This document shows positions 11,319 through 23,853 of a DNA stretch of 64,000 nucleotides, one piece after another (position 1 is the stretch's first letter; every line of letters starts with the position of its first letter). This DNA is from Pohlia nutans. Its lineage: Eukaryota; Streptophyta; Bryopsida; Bryales; Mniaceae. The notes under the pieces were generated by a model. That model was not told the DNA's origin, did no database searches, and saw only the letters and a program-made list of their open reading frames with translations. The translations under genes and the position numbers were made by a program. The stretch lies in contig CM040102.1 in assembly GCA_022496805.1 (NCBI GenBank), positions 2,557,501-2,621,500 on the forward strand, given 5' to 3'.

Positions 11319-12823
11319 TCACTCGAGGAATCTTCGTCCATCTTCAGAGGATGAAGATGGTTGTACCTGATACACACCTCCGTCCCTGCTATGATTGCCA
11401 TCATTCATGCCATCTTCGGAAAATGATGTCTCATCCCTTTCAAATAGTCCTCTACCCCGGCCAACGAGAACTTTGCCTCTCCCGCGCATTCTACCATCCC
11501 TCCCGTGGATGCCTTGAGCAACATTTGCAAGTGCCAGACCTCGGCCATTTTGCATCTGCCCAACCCTACCGCCCCTACCACGACCTCGATAACGACTCAC
11601 GGGCTTGAAAATCTCCTCTCGACGGTATTCTACACCTGTTTCCACATGTACTTGTCGTTGTTCCGAAATAATCTCCTCCGGATGTAGGCCAACATGGTCA
11701 TAATCACGTCCTATGTCAAACATTTGATGCTTGTCTCTGTTGACATCAATATAAGGTGCAATCCTCCTGGACCGCACCAACTTGCGCATAACCACTCTCC
11801 AACCTGGTTTTTCAATGGCGTTCACATAAAAAGTTTGATCGCTGATTGAATTGGAAATGCGAACGACTCTTTTGACAAATTAATTCTAGCGTTAAAATTA
11901 GCGAGAGTGAACCCACATTTGTCTTTGATAAGAGTGGTATTATCACCTGCATAGTTTGCTTTAACCCAACTGCAAACAAACACAATTGTGCAATGTTTTC
12001 GGTATCTTAGTTCTAAAATCTCTTCCAATTCCCCAACGTATTCCACTTCTGCTTCAATTGGATTCGCACCGCCAGCACATGACCTCCAAGGCCTTTGGAA
12101 CATCGCAGCTACTCCAGAGTCTCGTCTTCTTAGATGCTCCTCTGCGGTCATCACACGAAAATGGTTTCTGTTAACCGTACAATAGGAGTATCGGTAGGTC
12201 TACCGATCTGAGTTTTACCTGGGTAATTTTCCAAGTTACCCCAGTAGGTAGATCTAGGAAACACTTTTTTTTACCGATCTGACCTAACTGTCAGATCTGG
12301 TTGTACTGTGGTATAAAAGCAATAGAGCCAACCTCATTGGCATGCTCCATTTTTCCAGACTATTGTCTTGTACTCAAAGTATTGTCTTCCGAATCGTCCC
12401 CTACCGAGTGACTTTCTATATGCCATTAGTTGTTCTGGTCAGTTTGTTTTCCCGTAGTTTCGTGATCACTGACTTAGCCTTGAGCATTCTGCTGTCCATT
12501 CGGTTACTTTCCTTCTCCTCGGTAGCTAGTAAATTCCCGGTAATGATTACCGAGTAGGTTCTTACCAAAGGGAGCTACCAGTTTCCGTATGCATACATAG
12601 CTCTATATGACCTAGCAACGGGATGAGGCGGTCGAGATGTGTCTATGACATCTTCTTCAATTCTTACGCCTCTTGCCAATTCCCACTGCACCTCCTGCTC
12701 CACCCAGTAATCGTATGTAGGCAAATTCCTCAGATGTACTAGTAGGGCTAGTCTTCTTCCATGTCTCCGTCGAATCCAATTATCTCTTATATAGTGCTCA
12801 TGCGCTGTCGTTTGTTCTATCAT
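11319..12823 (-). pseudogene. CACTA (En/Spm) transposase C-terminal part, DUF4216-type, with Arg/Gly-rich tail
   Basis: On the minus strand the segment reads HYIRDNWIRRRHGRRLALLVHLRNLP... then RAMYAYGN, is interrupted by a solo LTR, and resumes with HFRVMTAEEHL. It continues into EAEVEYVGELEEILELRY...IVFVCSWVKANYAGDN...DKCGFTLANFN, which is the pattern of the DUF4216 domain found C-terminal to TNP2-like transposases. A frameshift follows near 11870, then FYVNAIEKPGWRVVMRK and an Arg/Gly-rich tail (RYRGRGRGGRVG and similar) ending at 11319. Only relics of a once continuous protein remain: LTR insertion, frameshift and missing 5' half. It lies downstream of the DUF4218 segment, the normal order for CACTA transposases. 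Confidence 0.85.
12169..12580 (+). repeat. Copia-like solo LTR inserted in the CACTA transposase
   Basis: A 412-bp segment begins TGTTAACCG and ends GAGCTACCA, so it has TG...CA ends. It is flanked on both sides by GTTTC (12164-12168 and 12581-12585), a 5-bp target duplication. Removing the segment and one GTTTC rejoins the transposase frame exactly between the Asn codon of AYGN and the His codon of HFRVM on the minus strand. A TATA-like GGTATAAAAG lies near 12310, as expected inside an LTR. The TGTTA start and small size suggest Ty1/copia, but no internal domains remain to prove it. Strand is given from the TATA-like box. Confidence 0.88.
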
Positions 12824-14834
12824 TGCACCTTCGTAACAACTACAATGGATTTTTCAGCAACATGTACAAGAATCAGTATAATTTGATCATTTAGGGAAAC
12901 GGATTAGCATACTACCACTCTTCAAGCGTAAAACACTCCTCAATGAAGCTCACATCCAGTCAACATACATAGGTTACCTAATTTTATGATTGTTATCATT
13001 AAACATAGTTCAATTTGCATATTTATCACAAAATGATACAATTTGACTATTGATTGCTAAATAATACTCCTTTGTCCCATATTAAATTTCCTCAACCTTC
13101 AAAATAGAAGAGTTAAGTAGTTAAATGGTATGGACCCTAAGCACAATGGTGTGGCCTTTGAGCTAGCATGATAGTAGTTTGAGCAAAGACTAAGCTTATT
13201 ATAGGACAAATTTCTAAAGAGAATCAGAAAGCTCAAAACGGGATGGAGGGAGTAGGAGAGAACATCGACCCAAAATCCCAACAAAACCTAATAATATCTA
13301 CAGCCCATCCATGATGGAATAAAAATACCACCTGCATCCTACCAAATTTTTGGTGTTTTTATAAAAGAAAAACAACACTCTAAGAGTAGGCCCAGTAGCA
13401 GTCGTTTTCCACTCATCAAACCTATTTATGGATGATAATGTACATCTTATGGTGTGGAGTTTGATATTTACACACCAAATACTGTCAATATAGCGATGAG
13501 TGGTTCTCACATCTAGCATTGTGTTCTATTCTATGACAAGACTATGGTCACACTGTATGCAGTTCACTTTTAGTAAATTTATTCTTTGCCATTATAATTG
13601 TCCAACTTACTGACAAAGGTACTAGTATGTAATTGGTGGACGCACTCTATTCCAAGCACACTTGGTGGTTGTTGTTGGGTAAACTTTCATTTTTCACACA
13701 CCATCTTGCATGTGAACTTGGTGCACAATAAGCAAATATTAGGCATGCTCTAACACATTGATTGGGAAAACACAAGACACCATTTAATATGTTGCACACG
13801 GGTGGTTTAGGGTTTAGTGATTTTTCCAACACTAGGTCATGACACCCCGTATTAAAAGAACCACACAATCACACTACTATGAGTGCACACTCCAGAGTAT
13901 TGTCGAGAAGGATATAAAAATGCACCACCTACATCCAATGACATTGACTGATTTGGCACCACACGAAACATTCCCTCATCCAAATGGCCAAACACACTTT
14001 ATCTCCACCACCTAACTCCTGACTATTGCAAATAAATTGAAGCTAATCAAGTTCATTTTCTACTCCAATTATAATTTGAGAAGAACTCTGAAAATTGAGA
14101 AGTGACAAGTTTGACATACATTAACATGGTATGCCACAAAACCTAGTTTTTCTTATCAAAGTGTAAATCACGTTGAAGAACATTACATTAAATGAGAATC
14201 TTTATATACTTAAATTTATGGAATTGTTTTGTACACTTCCTAATTGATATGAATTTTCTTTACAATCACTTCAAAATCTGAAATTTTCACCAAAATTTAT
14301 GACAAATTCATGATTTGTAGTAGACATATCGCTTCATCTTCTAAAAATATAAAATTGAATATTTATCTTGTTTATTCAGGAAAAATTGACTGCGATATGC
14401 AAAGCATGATTCCATGATCATAGACTTGGCATTTAGGGCTTAAATTAACTTGCTATAAGCATACGGTTAACTTCACATACTAGAACCATACATCCATGGG
14501 TTCAAAAGCACTCTACCATCTGTTTAAAAGGATGATTACATTAGTAACTTCTAAACGAAATCACGAATACGATTGTGCATGAAAACTCACTTATTCTGAT
14601 TTAGAACCCTTAAATGATAAATGTGTTTTCTATAAAAGCCATGATTATATATAAATCAAGCACACATTTCACTATCATGAAAGCATGGACTCTAATTTAT
14701 TTTATTTTAGGCATATAAAATTGGTTTTGTTGGCAAGCTACTGAATGACCTTATATCAAATGATAAAATGACCATGATATAGACGACTTAAATGAAGCAT
14801 TAGCCAACACAAACGAACATCATGACAGTGGCAC
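12824..14834. other. Intron or insertion between two CACTA transposase segments
   Basis: This AT-rich 2-kb stretch separates the DUF4218 and DUF4216 segments. The upstream segment ends at a good splice donor on the minus strand (CAAGAA/GTAAGT at about 14833). The stretch is therefore probably an intron, enlarged by a Stowaway MITE at 13065-13254. No other gene is seen. Confidence 0.5.
13065..13254. mobile_element. Stowaway-like MITE
   Basis: TACTCCTTTGTCCCATA at the left and GGGATGGAGGGAGTA at the right form inverted ends flanked by TA. The CTCCCTCYGTCCCA terminus and TA target are typical of plant Stowaway (Tc1/mariner-derived) elements. The copy is 190 bp and its ends have diverged. Confidence 0.65.
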
Positions 14835-15747
14835 TTACTTCTTGTAGGGAGTCATGTGTGTCTTGTTGTCAAGCACAAAATTGTGAATCCATTTAGAAAA
14901 GTTGGAACTGAGATGTCGTTTCCTCCAATTCCCCTCCATCACTTCCCTAGTCACGGTTGGCTCTTCGTCAGCATCCCATGCTCTTGTTGATACGGGCTCG
15001 TGCTGGGCTAAACATTCCGTCACGTACCCTAAAGATTCGTCTCTTAAATAACCATGAACCATACTCCCTTCTAGACGCGCCCGATTTTTCACATAACCTT
15101 TCAATCCTTTCAAGTACCTCTCTGTAGGGTACATCCACCTCGTAGCAACTGGACCACATAGAAACACTTCTTCTACAAGATGTATCGTTAAGTGCATCAT
15201 AATGTCAAATGCTGAAGGTGGAAATTCTTTTTCAAGAGTTGAGAGAGTCTCTGCCACGTCATCCATCCACTCTCTCTCACTGTCTGGGTTAATTGATTTG
15301 CTACATATTTTGCGAAATATCCGGCATATCCTCATTACTGCACCAACTACACGGTCATCTCCAATCGTTCTCAATCACACAGGCATCACTTGTTACAAAA
15401 ATTTATGCCAATCGTGAGTTTTGAGGCCAATTAACCATTAACCTACCTTCGTTGATCTTCTTGTACAAAGACCCCACATAATTTGTTGGGAATTTGATTG
15501 ACTGTAGTGTGGTCATAAAAGCTTGCCTCTCATGTGGTTTCAAAATATATGGAGCATCTGGTACAAAGTAACGCTCTTCGTTCCCAACACGCTGTAGCCA
15601 CAAGTGAGGGCGAATATCTCTACATTCCATGTCCTCCCGGGACTTGGCTCCATCCTTCTCACCAAACAAAGTTCTGAATATGTTCTCTGCCACATTTTTT
15701 TCGCAATGCATGGGATCCAAACAATGTTGAATTGGCAATTTCTGCAT
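14835..15747 (-). pseudogene. CACTA (En/Spm) transposase middle part, DUF4218-type
   Basis: Two overlapping minus-strand segments (15403-15747 and 14835-15374) carry the hallmarks of TNP2-like transposases. LPIQHCLDPMHCEKNVAENIF marks the end of the transposase core. It is followed by the DUF4218 pattern: ICRIFRKICSK, EKEFPPSAFDIMMHLTIHLVEEV, GPVATRWMYPTERYLKGLKGYVKNRARLEGS. A stop or frameshift near 15390 breaks the frame. An acceptor (TGCAG) precedes the first segment near 15750, but the N-terminal DDE core is not found upstream. It is read as a 5'-truncated, inactive CACTA copy. Confidence 0.9.
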
Positions 15748-18700
15748 TCAAAACAAAGCCCATGTGTAATGTCTTATATAGATTACTATATTGATTTACA
15801 ATTTCTTAAAATCTTCTTTTACATGCTTAAAATGCTTCAATTCTAAAAGATGTCTATATTAAGTAAAATTGCAATATATAAAATATTTTTAAATAGAAAA
15901 TCTCAAAAAAAAGTACAATAACTAAAATTCTATGTGCACAAAGAGTTTGAAGGTTAAATTCCAAAAATTGCTTTACAAATGGAGTGCATTTGTTAAAAAC
16001 AGTGCATTGTCACTGCATCAAAAATATTACAAATGCACAAGGTTTTCTAATTGAGCAACTTATTTTTTTGAATTGAACATGACATTTGTATCTTAAAGTA
16101 TGAATATTAATTGCTTTTCATAATTCTATAAGTTTATTACCATCCAATAATCTTCTATTGAGCTTGAATGCTCAAAAAAAGGCCAAAAACTACAAACGTG
16201 ACCGAAAAAAAGGAACATCGTAGTATGCAACTACCCCCCCATACACGGAATTAGTGAAAAATCAGTGCAAGATCTGTGCGAAAAATACACAAACCAATGA
16301 GATTTCGGATGTTGCACAAAAATTGTTGAAAATCCATGGGGTCCTAAATTCTTGATGTAGGGATACTTAATATGAGTAATTAGTGCAATACACTTCAAAA
16401 CTCATAACAAATATATATTTTGCTAGAAGAACATGATATATTCTTCTTCCATTCTATCTCGTTTGTACTTGACTTTGTTAAGAGAATTATTTGACATCTC
16501 CAAGGATAGCAATCATTTTTGCCAAAGTTATAAGGCTTTGCTATTGGCATAACAGAGTTTTCCACAAACTCAATGTCATTTAGAGCCTAAGTTTAGGCAA
16601 AAATTAAAAACATTATATAAACCATAAAAAGTAAAAAGTAAAGAATTAAGGATGAAGATATTGTGTCAGGTGACTCTGACGGGGCAACAGGGGCAACGGT
16701 CTACTTAGAGCCTTGCACCGAAAAGGAAGGTCACAAAAGGAAAAGGGAAAGTCAAAGAACATAATGTATGTCATAATAGACACGAGCAACCATGCATATG
16801 TGATCACATTATTTTCTGACCTAACAACCTTGCACTAGAACTAAAGATGAAGAGTGTCAGTCTGATTAGGGATCAAACTCTTTTGGGCAGCTTTTTTAAA
16901 ACTCCCAAACTTCTCTTCCACAATTTTTAAAGTGCCCGACACACCTTTTTTCTATTCTTTTTTTTGAAATCTCACCCTTTTTATACTCAAACTAAGGTCC
17001 AATCACCCCACTTTAACCCCTGAATGCCGAAGAGACCAAAAAATGACTCATGAATGAAGTCGATTGTTCAATTCCAACTGCTACGTGGATGATTTCCATC
17101 CAATTTTTTGTGTGAAGAGTTTTTGCTTGGTGATGCCACCTCTTCAAGTTAAATTCAAATCATTTCAGCTATTTTTAGATTTTACATGGAGTCTCAACTA
17201 CAAAAGAGTTGTAAAACCAGTGCACCGTGTAGTGTATTTTGAATGTTTTTGCTTGTTCTACTTAAACTAAATTTAGGCCATGAAAATGAGTTTGAGGATA
17301 CCTGTAATGGAATCATGTCATAGGCCCAACCTATAGGGGTTAAAGTAGTTTGAGGATACCTGTAATGTGAATTGCCTTTCGAGGACATCATTCAACAGGA
17401 ATAATCAAAAGCTTGGTAATTTCAAAAAGCCAATCCTCAAAAAACCTTCACAAGATGTTACACCAACGTGAGAACTAAAGCCAAGGGACAGTATGCTCAA
17501 ATCCTTAGCTTGTAACGATAAAGGCCCCATCAACATCAGCGTCACAAAATTCTAGTGCAGATCCACTTTTGTGCTAACATCCACGACACAGAACAACTCT
17601 TCATCAAATAGGTCACAGCCATCATTCAGTAAATGTCACAGCACTCACGTCAAACAGGTCTGGCTTGGTGGCTACAACAGGCAATCTTATCAAACAACCT
17701 CCGCCATGGGAACTACGCTCTACTTCATCTCCATCTCCTGCACCAAAGTCGGCATTTTGATCAACAAATTGCTTGAATCTGAGCATCATTCGCTTTTCGG
17801 ACATGTAAAAGACCAGTTCTCCATGCCACTCTGTAGAAGTATAAGGACATCAGACAGGCAAAAAAATTCGGCACCCTGAATAAATTTCCAGAAAGCGTAA
17901 GCAGCAGTAAGAACCCAATCCGGGATCCCATCTGCACAGTGTACGCATTTTATAGTAGTAAATATATCACAGGGAGATAAATACAAGATTCCCATATGGG
18001 AAACGCGGATAATTGTAACTTTCCCAGATAAAAAATACACGACAATCATCCCAAGAAAGTTACAACTGTGGGAATTTTGTCCCACTTCCCATATGAAATC
18101 CCATGTGGGAATGTCTTAATCTCTCCTTGTGTTAAACCTAAATAAAAAGAAAAGCAAGAAAACAAACTAGCTTCAGAAGCAGCCATCTGCACTCACAGCT
18201 GGAGCAAACCACACGACGAAACAAACAGAATGCTAAACTCACATGTCAGGATTTCTGACCTGTGCAGAGAACTCTCGCCAACTTGGACACGAGAACAGTG
18301 CCTGCCCTGCCCAAAAATGAAACGGTGCAAAATATAGCTCGAGCAAGCAGCTGGAGCAAGAATTCAAGTTCATCACTTCTGACAAGGAGCCACCAAAACA
18401 GATTAACATTTTGTTGTGTAAATAAAGATTGCCATACACAACAGGTCAAATTTTATAAACCACCATCAAATACACACTCTCAAGCTGCCTTGACTTGGCA
18501 TTCTTAGAAGCTCCCTTGACTTGGCATCCTCGTAAGCAGGGGTCCTGAAGTAACAAGCACGCCGCCAATGAAGTAAAACAATTCAACAGGATTAGACTTG
18601 CTCAATTGACCGGAATAGGCGTCTATTCCAGCACCCACACTTTGTAAATACATTACTTCGACCAGGATTCACCAGATTTTTCATGAACTTCCCAACCAGC

Positions 18701-18868
18701 TTGACTCTTCTGTGTTAGTAGTCGCTGCAATAATAATAACACTAATGATTTTGCAGCAATACCAACCCAAATCACTTTCAAAGATGAACCCCAAAAGAAG
18801 AGGGACCTGAACTGAAAGTCATAACAGTCATGGAATCGGTAGCATAGCTTGTTAGCACCAGTTATGTA
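15748..18868. other. Intergenic stretch, no gene supported
   Basis: The stretch is AT-rich with short frames only. A repeat fragment at about 16240-16365 matches the MITE at 44587-44827. The slightly GC-richer part at 17.5-18.6 kb has short open frames on both strands but no recognisable domain. Confidence 0.5.
16240..16365. repeat. Fragment of the TCGGACCC-type MITE
   Basis: Shared words with the complete copy at 44587-44827 include TCTGTGCGAAAAAT, ATTGTTGAAAATC and GGGGTCCTAAATTCTTGATG. Only the right part of the family is present. Confidence 0.5.
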
Positions 18869-19737
18869 CAGTACCCTATAACAAGTGTTGCAACCCCACT
18901 TTCAAACCTCACAATAAAACATTTATCACACTCACTACAACGGGATGTTGACCATGAAATTTTGCATGCACCATCGCTTGGACAAAAAGCATTTTTGGGC
19001 AAAATTTGGTATGTTAAAAATGAACGGTTTATGAAATAGAGTTAATTTGCTAACTTTTGGGCCTTCGTTAACAAAAAATCATATATGGTACCCAATAGCT
19101 GCCATGGATCCAAATTTTTGGTAGAAGGTAGAAGTCATAATGAGGAACAATATGGTGATATAAAAAATAATGGTATTCCTAGGTATTTTTGTATCCAGTT
19201 GCAATTCAAAATTTTAATAAGAACGCTAAATTTTAGTTTAATTATATAATAAAGTAATTTTCTATTTTTCTCACTTTTTTTGTTACACCATGTTGTCATA
19301 GTAAGGAATAACTTGGTGTCACAAAAAGATGAGAAAAAAGGTCATTTAATACATTATTTTGTAATCAAACTAAAATTTAACGTTCTTATTAAAATTTTGA
19401 ATTACAACTGGATACAAAAATACCTAGGAATACCATTATTTTTTATATCACCATATTGTTCCTCATTACGACTTCTACCTTCTACCAAAAATTTGGATCC
19501 ATGGCAGCTATTGAGTACCATATATGATTTTTTTTAACGAAGGCCCAAAAGTTAACAAATTAGCTCTATTTCATAAACCGTTCATTTTTAACATACCAAA
19601 TTTTTGCCCAAAAATGCTTTTTGTCCAAGCGGTGGTGCATGCAAAATTTCATGGTCAACATCCCGTTGTAGTGAGTGTGATAAATGTTTTACTGTGAGGT
19701 TTGAAAGTGGGGTTGCAACACTTGTTACAGGGTACTG
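18869..19737. mobile_element. Non-autonomous Tc1-family foldback element (869 bp)
   Basis: The segment begins CAGTACCCTATAACAAGTGT and ends with the inverted form ...CTTGTTACAGGGTACTG, flanked by TA (18867-18868 and 19738-19739). The whole element is a near-perfect palindrome: its two halves fold on each other around about 19280. Its ends match those of the Tc1 element at 37018-39042, so the same transposase could have moved it. The ORFs in it are shadows of the palindrome. Confidence 0.85.
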
Positions 19738-20058
19738 TACACACTCTGGGCAACCTATCCTCAATAAAACGTTCCCGACACTAATATTACGGTCCCATAA
19801 TGAATGAGATCCTTCAAAGTAACCTCCAGCTCACTACATTGCTCTACTCTGAAAGCGCCGCTGCCATCCTTCACCAGCAGTGAAAAGATGCCAAAGTCCG
19901 GCTGGAGGGCTCTACCATTGATAACAAAAATGCGTACTTGCTTGCTGGGCCTTCAAAATGAAAATATATGGGCAAGGCTCAAGCGGGGCAATAGACAAGT
20001 AGTCTAGAGATAGAACTGAACTGCAGCATTGATCAAGAGAAGGATTTTCTTTTTTTTT

Positions 20059-21961
20059 CTAGCTCAAGTGCATGACAGTGGAATCCGACAGCACACAGTC
20101 AGACCCGTGGCTGCTCCCATTCCACTTCCCAGCTTCCAAGCTCGGCGTCATGGGAGCCCGTGCTCCCGAGGAGTGCAAGCATGGCACATTCTCAACGATG
20201 CACGGCACGGCCACTGTGTTCAGGCAGAAGACGCTGGAGGACACGGGCTCGCACTCGCCATTCGGGGCGCTGGCTCGCGTTGCCGCGAGTGCGTTCCCAG
20301 TTGCACACTTGACCTGGCCAACCTCTGCGTCAATTCGGCCTCGGAACTCCGACAGCAGCGACCGCAGCCGCACCACCTCAGTTTCCAGCGATGCCTGCCC
20401 TTGCAGCCGCTTCACCAGCTGCTGGTTGAGCGCCCGCAGGTGGTTTACCTGTTACAAAAATTGTCACCAAAACGTTGACGTATACACTCAATATCTTTTT
20501 ATGTCACAACATACATAAGTTCAAAACTTTGCATGTAGAAAGTGTCCAGTCACGTGTAACAAAGATTCTCTACAAATTCTAGAATTTGATTTTGGAGAGT
20601 GTAATAATTAAAAGTTCATGTCACACCTTTGGTAACCAACATACATGAGTTTAAAACATAGCACACGTACACAACAACAAAGATTCTCTACGAATATTAG
20701 AATGTGATACTGGAGAGTATGACAATAACGAATTCATGTCACACCTTCGGTAAGCAACGTACATGACATCAAAACTTAGCATGTGGAAAATGTCCAATCA
20801 CATATGTACACAACAAATCAAATATTCTCTACTAGAATGTGATATTGGAGAGTGTGGCAATAGCGAGTTCATATCACAACTTTGGTAACCAACATCCGTA
20901 AGTTCAAAACGTGGCATGTGAAAAGTGTACACAAGAGCGTTAAAAGCCTCGGGGGCCATTTCTGCAAGTTTACAGACTTATTTATATGGCTGAATCCGCC
21001 CCGGTCCCATGAGGCCAAGGCCAATTTTGCATGCACAATTGGTAGGAGAGGCAGATTATGCACGTTCCCCATGTTGAGATCTTCATTCCCTTGGCCTTTA
21101 ACGCCAGAGAATGGTCCATCAGAAGCCGATTCCGGCACCTGACGCGCCCCGAGGCTCACCCAAGCAGTGAAGGTGAGGAATTTCAGCCTCTTTAGCAAAA
21201 TTGCCATAGATGTGAAGACTTGATAGCCAATTTTGACGAAATATTCTAGGTTCTTTAATATATTTGTAGCAAATTACCTCATATAGTATAAAATTGGCTA
21301 ATTCACCATATTGGGAGAAGCCATTTGGTTAAAAAGTAGTGCTAATTCCCTCAAAAATGAGTAAAAATTAGCATTAAATTATTTTTGGTAGCCACTTGGC
21401 TAGAATTCGCACAAAACATTTCCACTGCGCCCAAGGGCTTGCCAGGAGCCTAAATCGGCTCCTGACGGACCGTTCTCTAGTGCAAGGACTTTGGAATGTG
21501 TTAATGGAGGGTGTGACAGTAACGAGTTCGAAGAGAAAGACATTCAAAATAAAAGTGTCACAAATCCATTATACATGGAGGAGTGGATCATGCACCTGCT
21601 CTTCCAGGTATGCCGTGTGGGCCTTCTTCTTCTCGCGGTACTTGCGCACAGCCTCGCGGTTCCCCAGAGGGCGCTTCTTGCTGTTGTGGCTCGTGGGCGT
21701 CTCCGACTTGTCAGCAGACGAGTCCTCCTCGCCGGCTGCGAACAGCTGCGTGTGAGTGTGGTAGCACGTGTGCGTGTGCGTGTCGTCCGGCCCCGTGGGG
21801 GGGTTGCAAGTGTGCGTGTGCGTGCACGCGTGCGTGGACCGCAGCATCTCGTCCAGAAAGCTCTCCATGGATCCTGTCAGCGTGGGCGTGGACGGCAAGT
21901 CGCACAGACTGCAGCCCGCAAACACGTCATGGTCCGTGAACTCCACCTCCCCCTCGTCCAT
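20059..21961 (-). CDS. Group-F bZIP transcription factor (bZIP19/23-type zinc-deficiency regulator)
   Basis: Two exons: 21596-21961 and 20059-20448, joined by a phase-0 intron (donor GTGCAT after 21596, acceptor TAACAG at 20449). They give a protein of about 251 residues, close to the usual 260 of the family. Residues 44-71 form the Cys/His-rich zinc-sensor motif: C46, C52, C66 with many His, including CTHTHTCNPPTGPDDTHTHT. Residues 96-113 are the basic region (N-x7-R in NREAVRKYR), followed by a leucine zipper that crosses the intron and the conserved RALNQQLVKRLQGQA. In Arabidopsis this family binds zinc when replete, and activates ZIP transporter and nicotianamine synthase genes through ZDRE boxes when zinc is low. 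The protein acts in the nucleus as a dimer. The start is the ATG before DEGEVEF, downstream of a likely 5'UTR acceptor near 22003. Confidence 0.93.
20449..21595 (-). other. Intron of the bZIP gene
   Basis: The 1147-bp phase-0 intron falls inside the leucine-zipper start, between the Gln and Val codons of EEQ/VNHLRA. It contains imperfect repeats around 20560-20900 (ATTCTCTAC...AGAATGTGATA...GGAGAGTGT, about three units). No nested gene is seen. Confidence 0.85.
20530..20900. repeat. Imperfect tandem repeat in the bZIP intron
   Basis: About three to four diverged units of 110-130 bp share AAAGATTCTCTAC, TAGAATGTGATA, GGAGAGTGT and TCACACCTTTGGTAACCAAC in the same order. Units begin near 20540, 20655, 20765 and 20880. 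It is visible as direct repetition and encodes nothing. Confidence 0.6.
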
Positions 21962-23090
21962 TCTATAATCCCCTCAGTCGGACCGTAATCGGATCACTGC
22001 CCTGTCAACAACAACAACAGAAAAAAGCACATCCTTAGCAAACATCACAGCCCATTCAAGATTTACAGAATCAAAGGGGCTCTGGAATAAACTCACAAAG
22101 GACAGTAACTGAGGATCACAAGGGACAGTAACTGACAGTAATTCTACATGTCGGAAATCAATTACGTTGTTCTAATGCAGCTCCTGCAAGTTAATGTAGA
22201 ACCTCATTACTGGCTACCGAGTTCAAGCGTCACTCTAAGCGTTTGGGTTAAGGTAACCTACACTTTAGCCAATCTCACCACTTGAGTAAAGATGCTCGTA
22301 ACATTCCTGAACTAGTTCGAAGTCCATTCTTCTGGAAAAAAATAAAACCATGTAGAGGTTTAAGTGGAGCTGATAGTGAACAAGACGGTGAAAGAATCAA
22401 ATGACTCTGAGAAAATGGAGGAGAACAGTAAAGATACGCAACAAAGATTCCTCTACACGATGAATTGTACTTTGTTCAAGAATGGGCTGAATTTTTAAGT
22501 CACGGTGCATGCTGAAGAGAATCACAATGCAAGTTGAAATAATAGGGAACTTAATTAGACTACATTGCATAAAAAAGCCTCTTCAACGTCCACTTTTCTT
22601 ATTAGTGCTAATTCTAGCTGTCACGTTTCAGATGCTGTGCCACCTACCTTAAGCGTTTCTGAAAATCACTCCTTCATTACGGAAAATGTGATACACGGGA
22701 GAACCCCAAAAGCTCTAGAGACAACAATGCGGTAATACAAAACCTAAAGAAAGTACAAGATTCTAGGATCCAAAACCTAGATTCCAACGCTCCCCTGCCA
22801 ATGGAAACCCGCCCTAAAACCAACGAAGCAACCAAAAGAAACCTCAATTCACATTCGGACATCGCTGCCGAATTGCGCAATTAGCAACAAGGGCAGCAAA
22901 AGAAAAGGGTTTAGGGTATGATAGCATGCAAGGGAGTGATGGCATGTGAAATTCTAACCTTCGATTGTGTCGAAGACGGCAGTGGACGCACACACTTAAA
23001 CTGAAAGCTCCGTAAGGGGCGTCTGTTGAGCTTTCTGTGTGTGTCTCTCTCTCTCTCTTTTTCTCTTTTTCTGTTTTTCTCTGCGTTGCG
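21962..23090 (-). promoter_or_regulatory. 5' leader and proximal promoter region of the bZIP gene
   Basis: On the minus strand an acceptor (TTGACAG) lies at about 22003, 42 bases upstream of the ATG, implying a 5'UTR intron. A possible donor, AAG/GTTAGAAT, lies near 22960. A run of GAGA repeats (23044-23085, seen as TCTC on the plus strand) sits just upstream, a common plant 5'UTR or core-promoter feature. The UTR structure is inferred from splice signals only. Confidence 0.4.
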
Positions 23091-23721
23091 CTGTGATGAG
23101 CGAGATCAAAGCATCGAACAAAGCTATGGCGGAAGATGAATGCAAAGTAATTTTCGAAACAGGAACGTACAAAGCAGGCGCGGATTGTGAGAAGAGTGAG
23201 ATGCCTCCGGGGATCCACAACCGGGTACCTACTACCACAGTTTGTGGCCCCATGACCGCTGCTGGTACCGTACTCGGAAGGCAGGGTCGGCCCCAAAAAA
23301 AATTATAAAAAGAGATCCCCAATTTTAGTTTAGGAGACTATTTTATCAAAAAAAAAAACTATCTTATCTTTCGCCGGGCTGTGTGCTCTTGGTTCTCTGT
23401 GATGTTTCTCTTCTTTCAACGGAATAAAAACGTCCGGTTGTTTCAAAAAAAAAAAAAAAAAAAACTATCTTGAGTATGCAAATTGTAATGCTTTTAATTT
23501 CACAAAACATGTGAGGACCTTTTGGGGTTAACAAATCTTTAATTTTTTTTGACACGTACGTATGGAATCCATTTTGATATTTTAATTTGATATTTTTAAC
23601 ATTTTATGTTGATACTGATTTTGATATTTATTTTGATAATTGTGCAATTCCACTGATGAATCATTGTGTATGCATAAGAAAATAAGAATTAGCTAGATTA
23701 AGTTGTTCGTTTGGTTGCATG

Positions 23722-23853
23722 TTATCCTTAAAGTCCATCAAATTTTGAAGAAGATACCGTGAATTTTTTTTATTATACTCTTATTTCTTCACTTCAAATA
23801 GTTAGAAGGTGTGGAAGATCTTGGTGGTTTATCATTATTAGGTGTGTAAGAGG
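23722..23853. mobile_element. Left part of a hairpin MITE, interrupted by the 12-kb element
   Basis: It starts with TTATCCTTAAAGTCC and follows, nearly base for base, the left arm of the complete copy at 51983-52349. It stops at TGTGTAAGAGG (23843-23853). The rest of the MITE continues at 35851-36079, 12 kb away. Confidence 0.88.

Noticed and set aside
17571..18507. Short frames at 17.6-18.5 kb on both strands as a gene
   Set aside because: No domain, consistent splice chain or coding signature was found.
21569..21968. Plus-strand frames across the bZIP first exon
   Set aside because: They are shadows of the bZIP exon, kept open by its CA/GT repeats.
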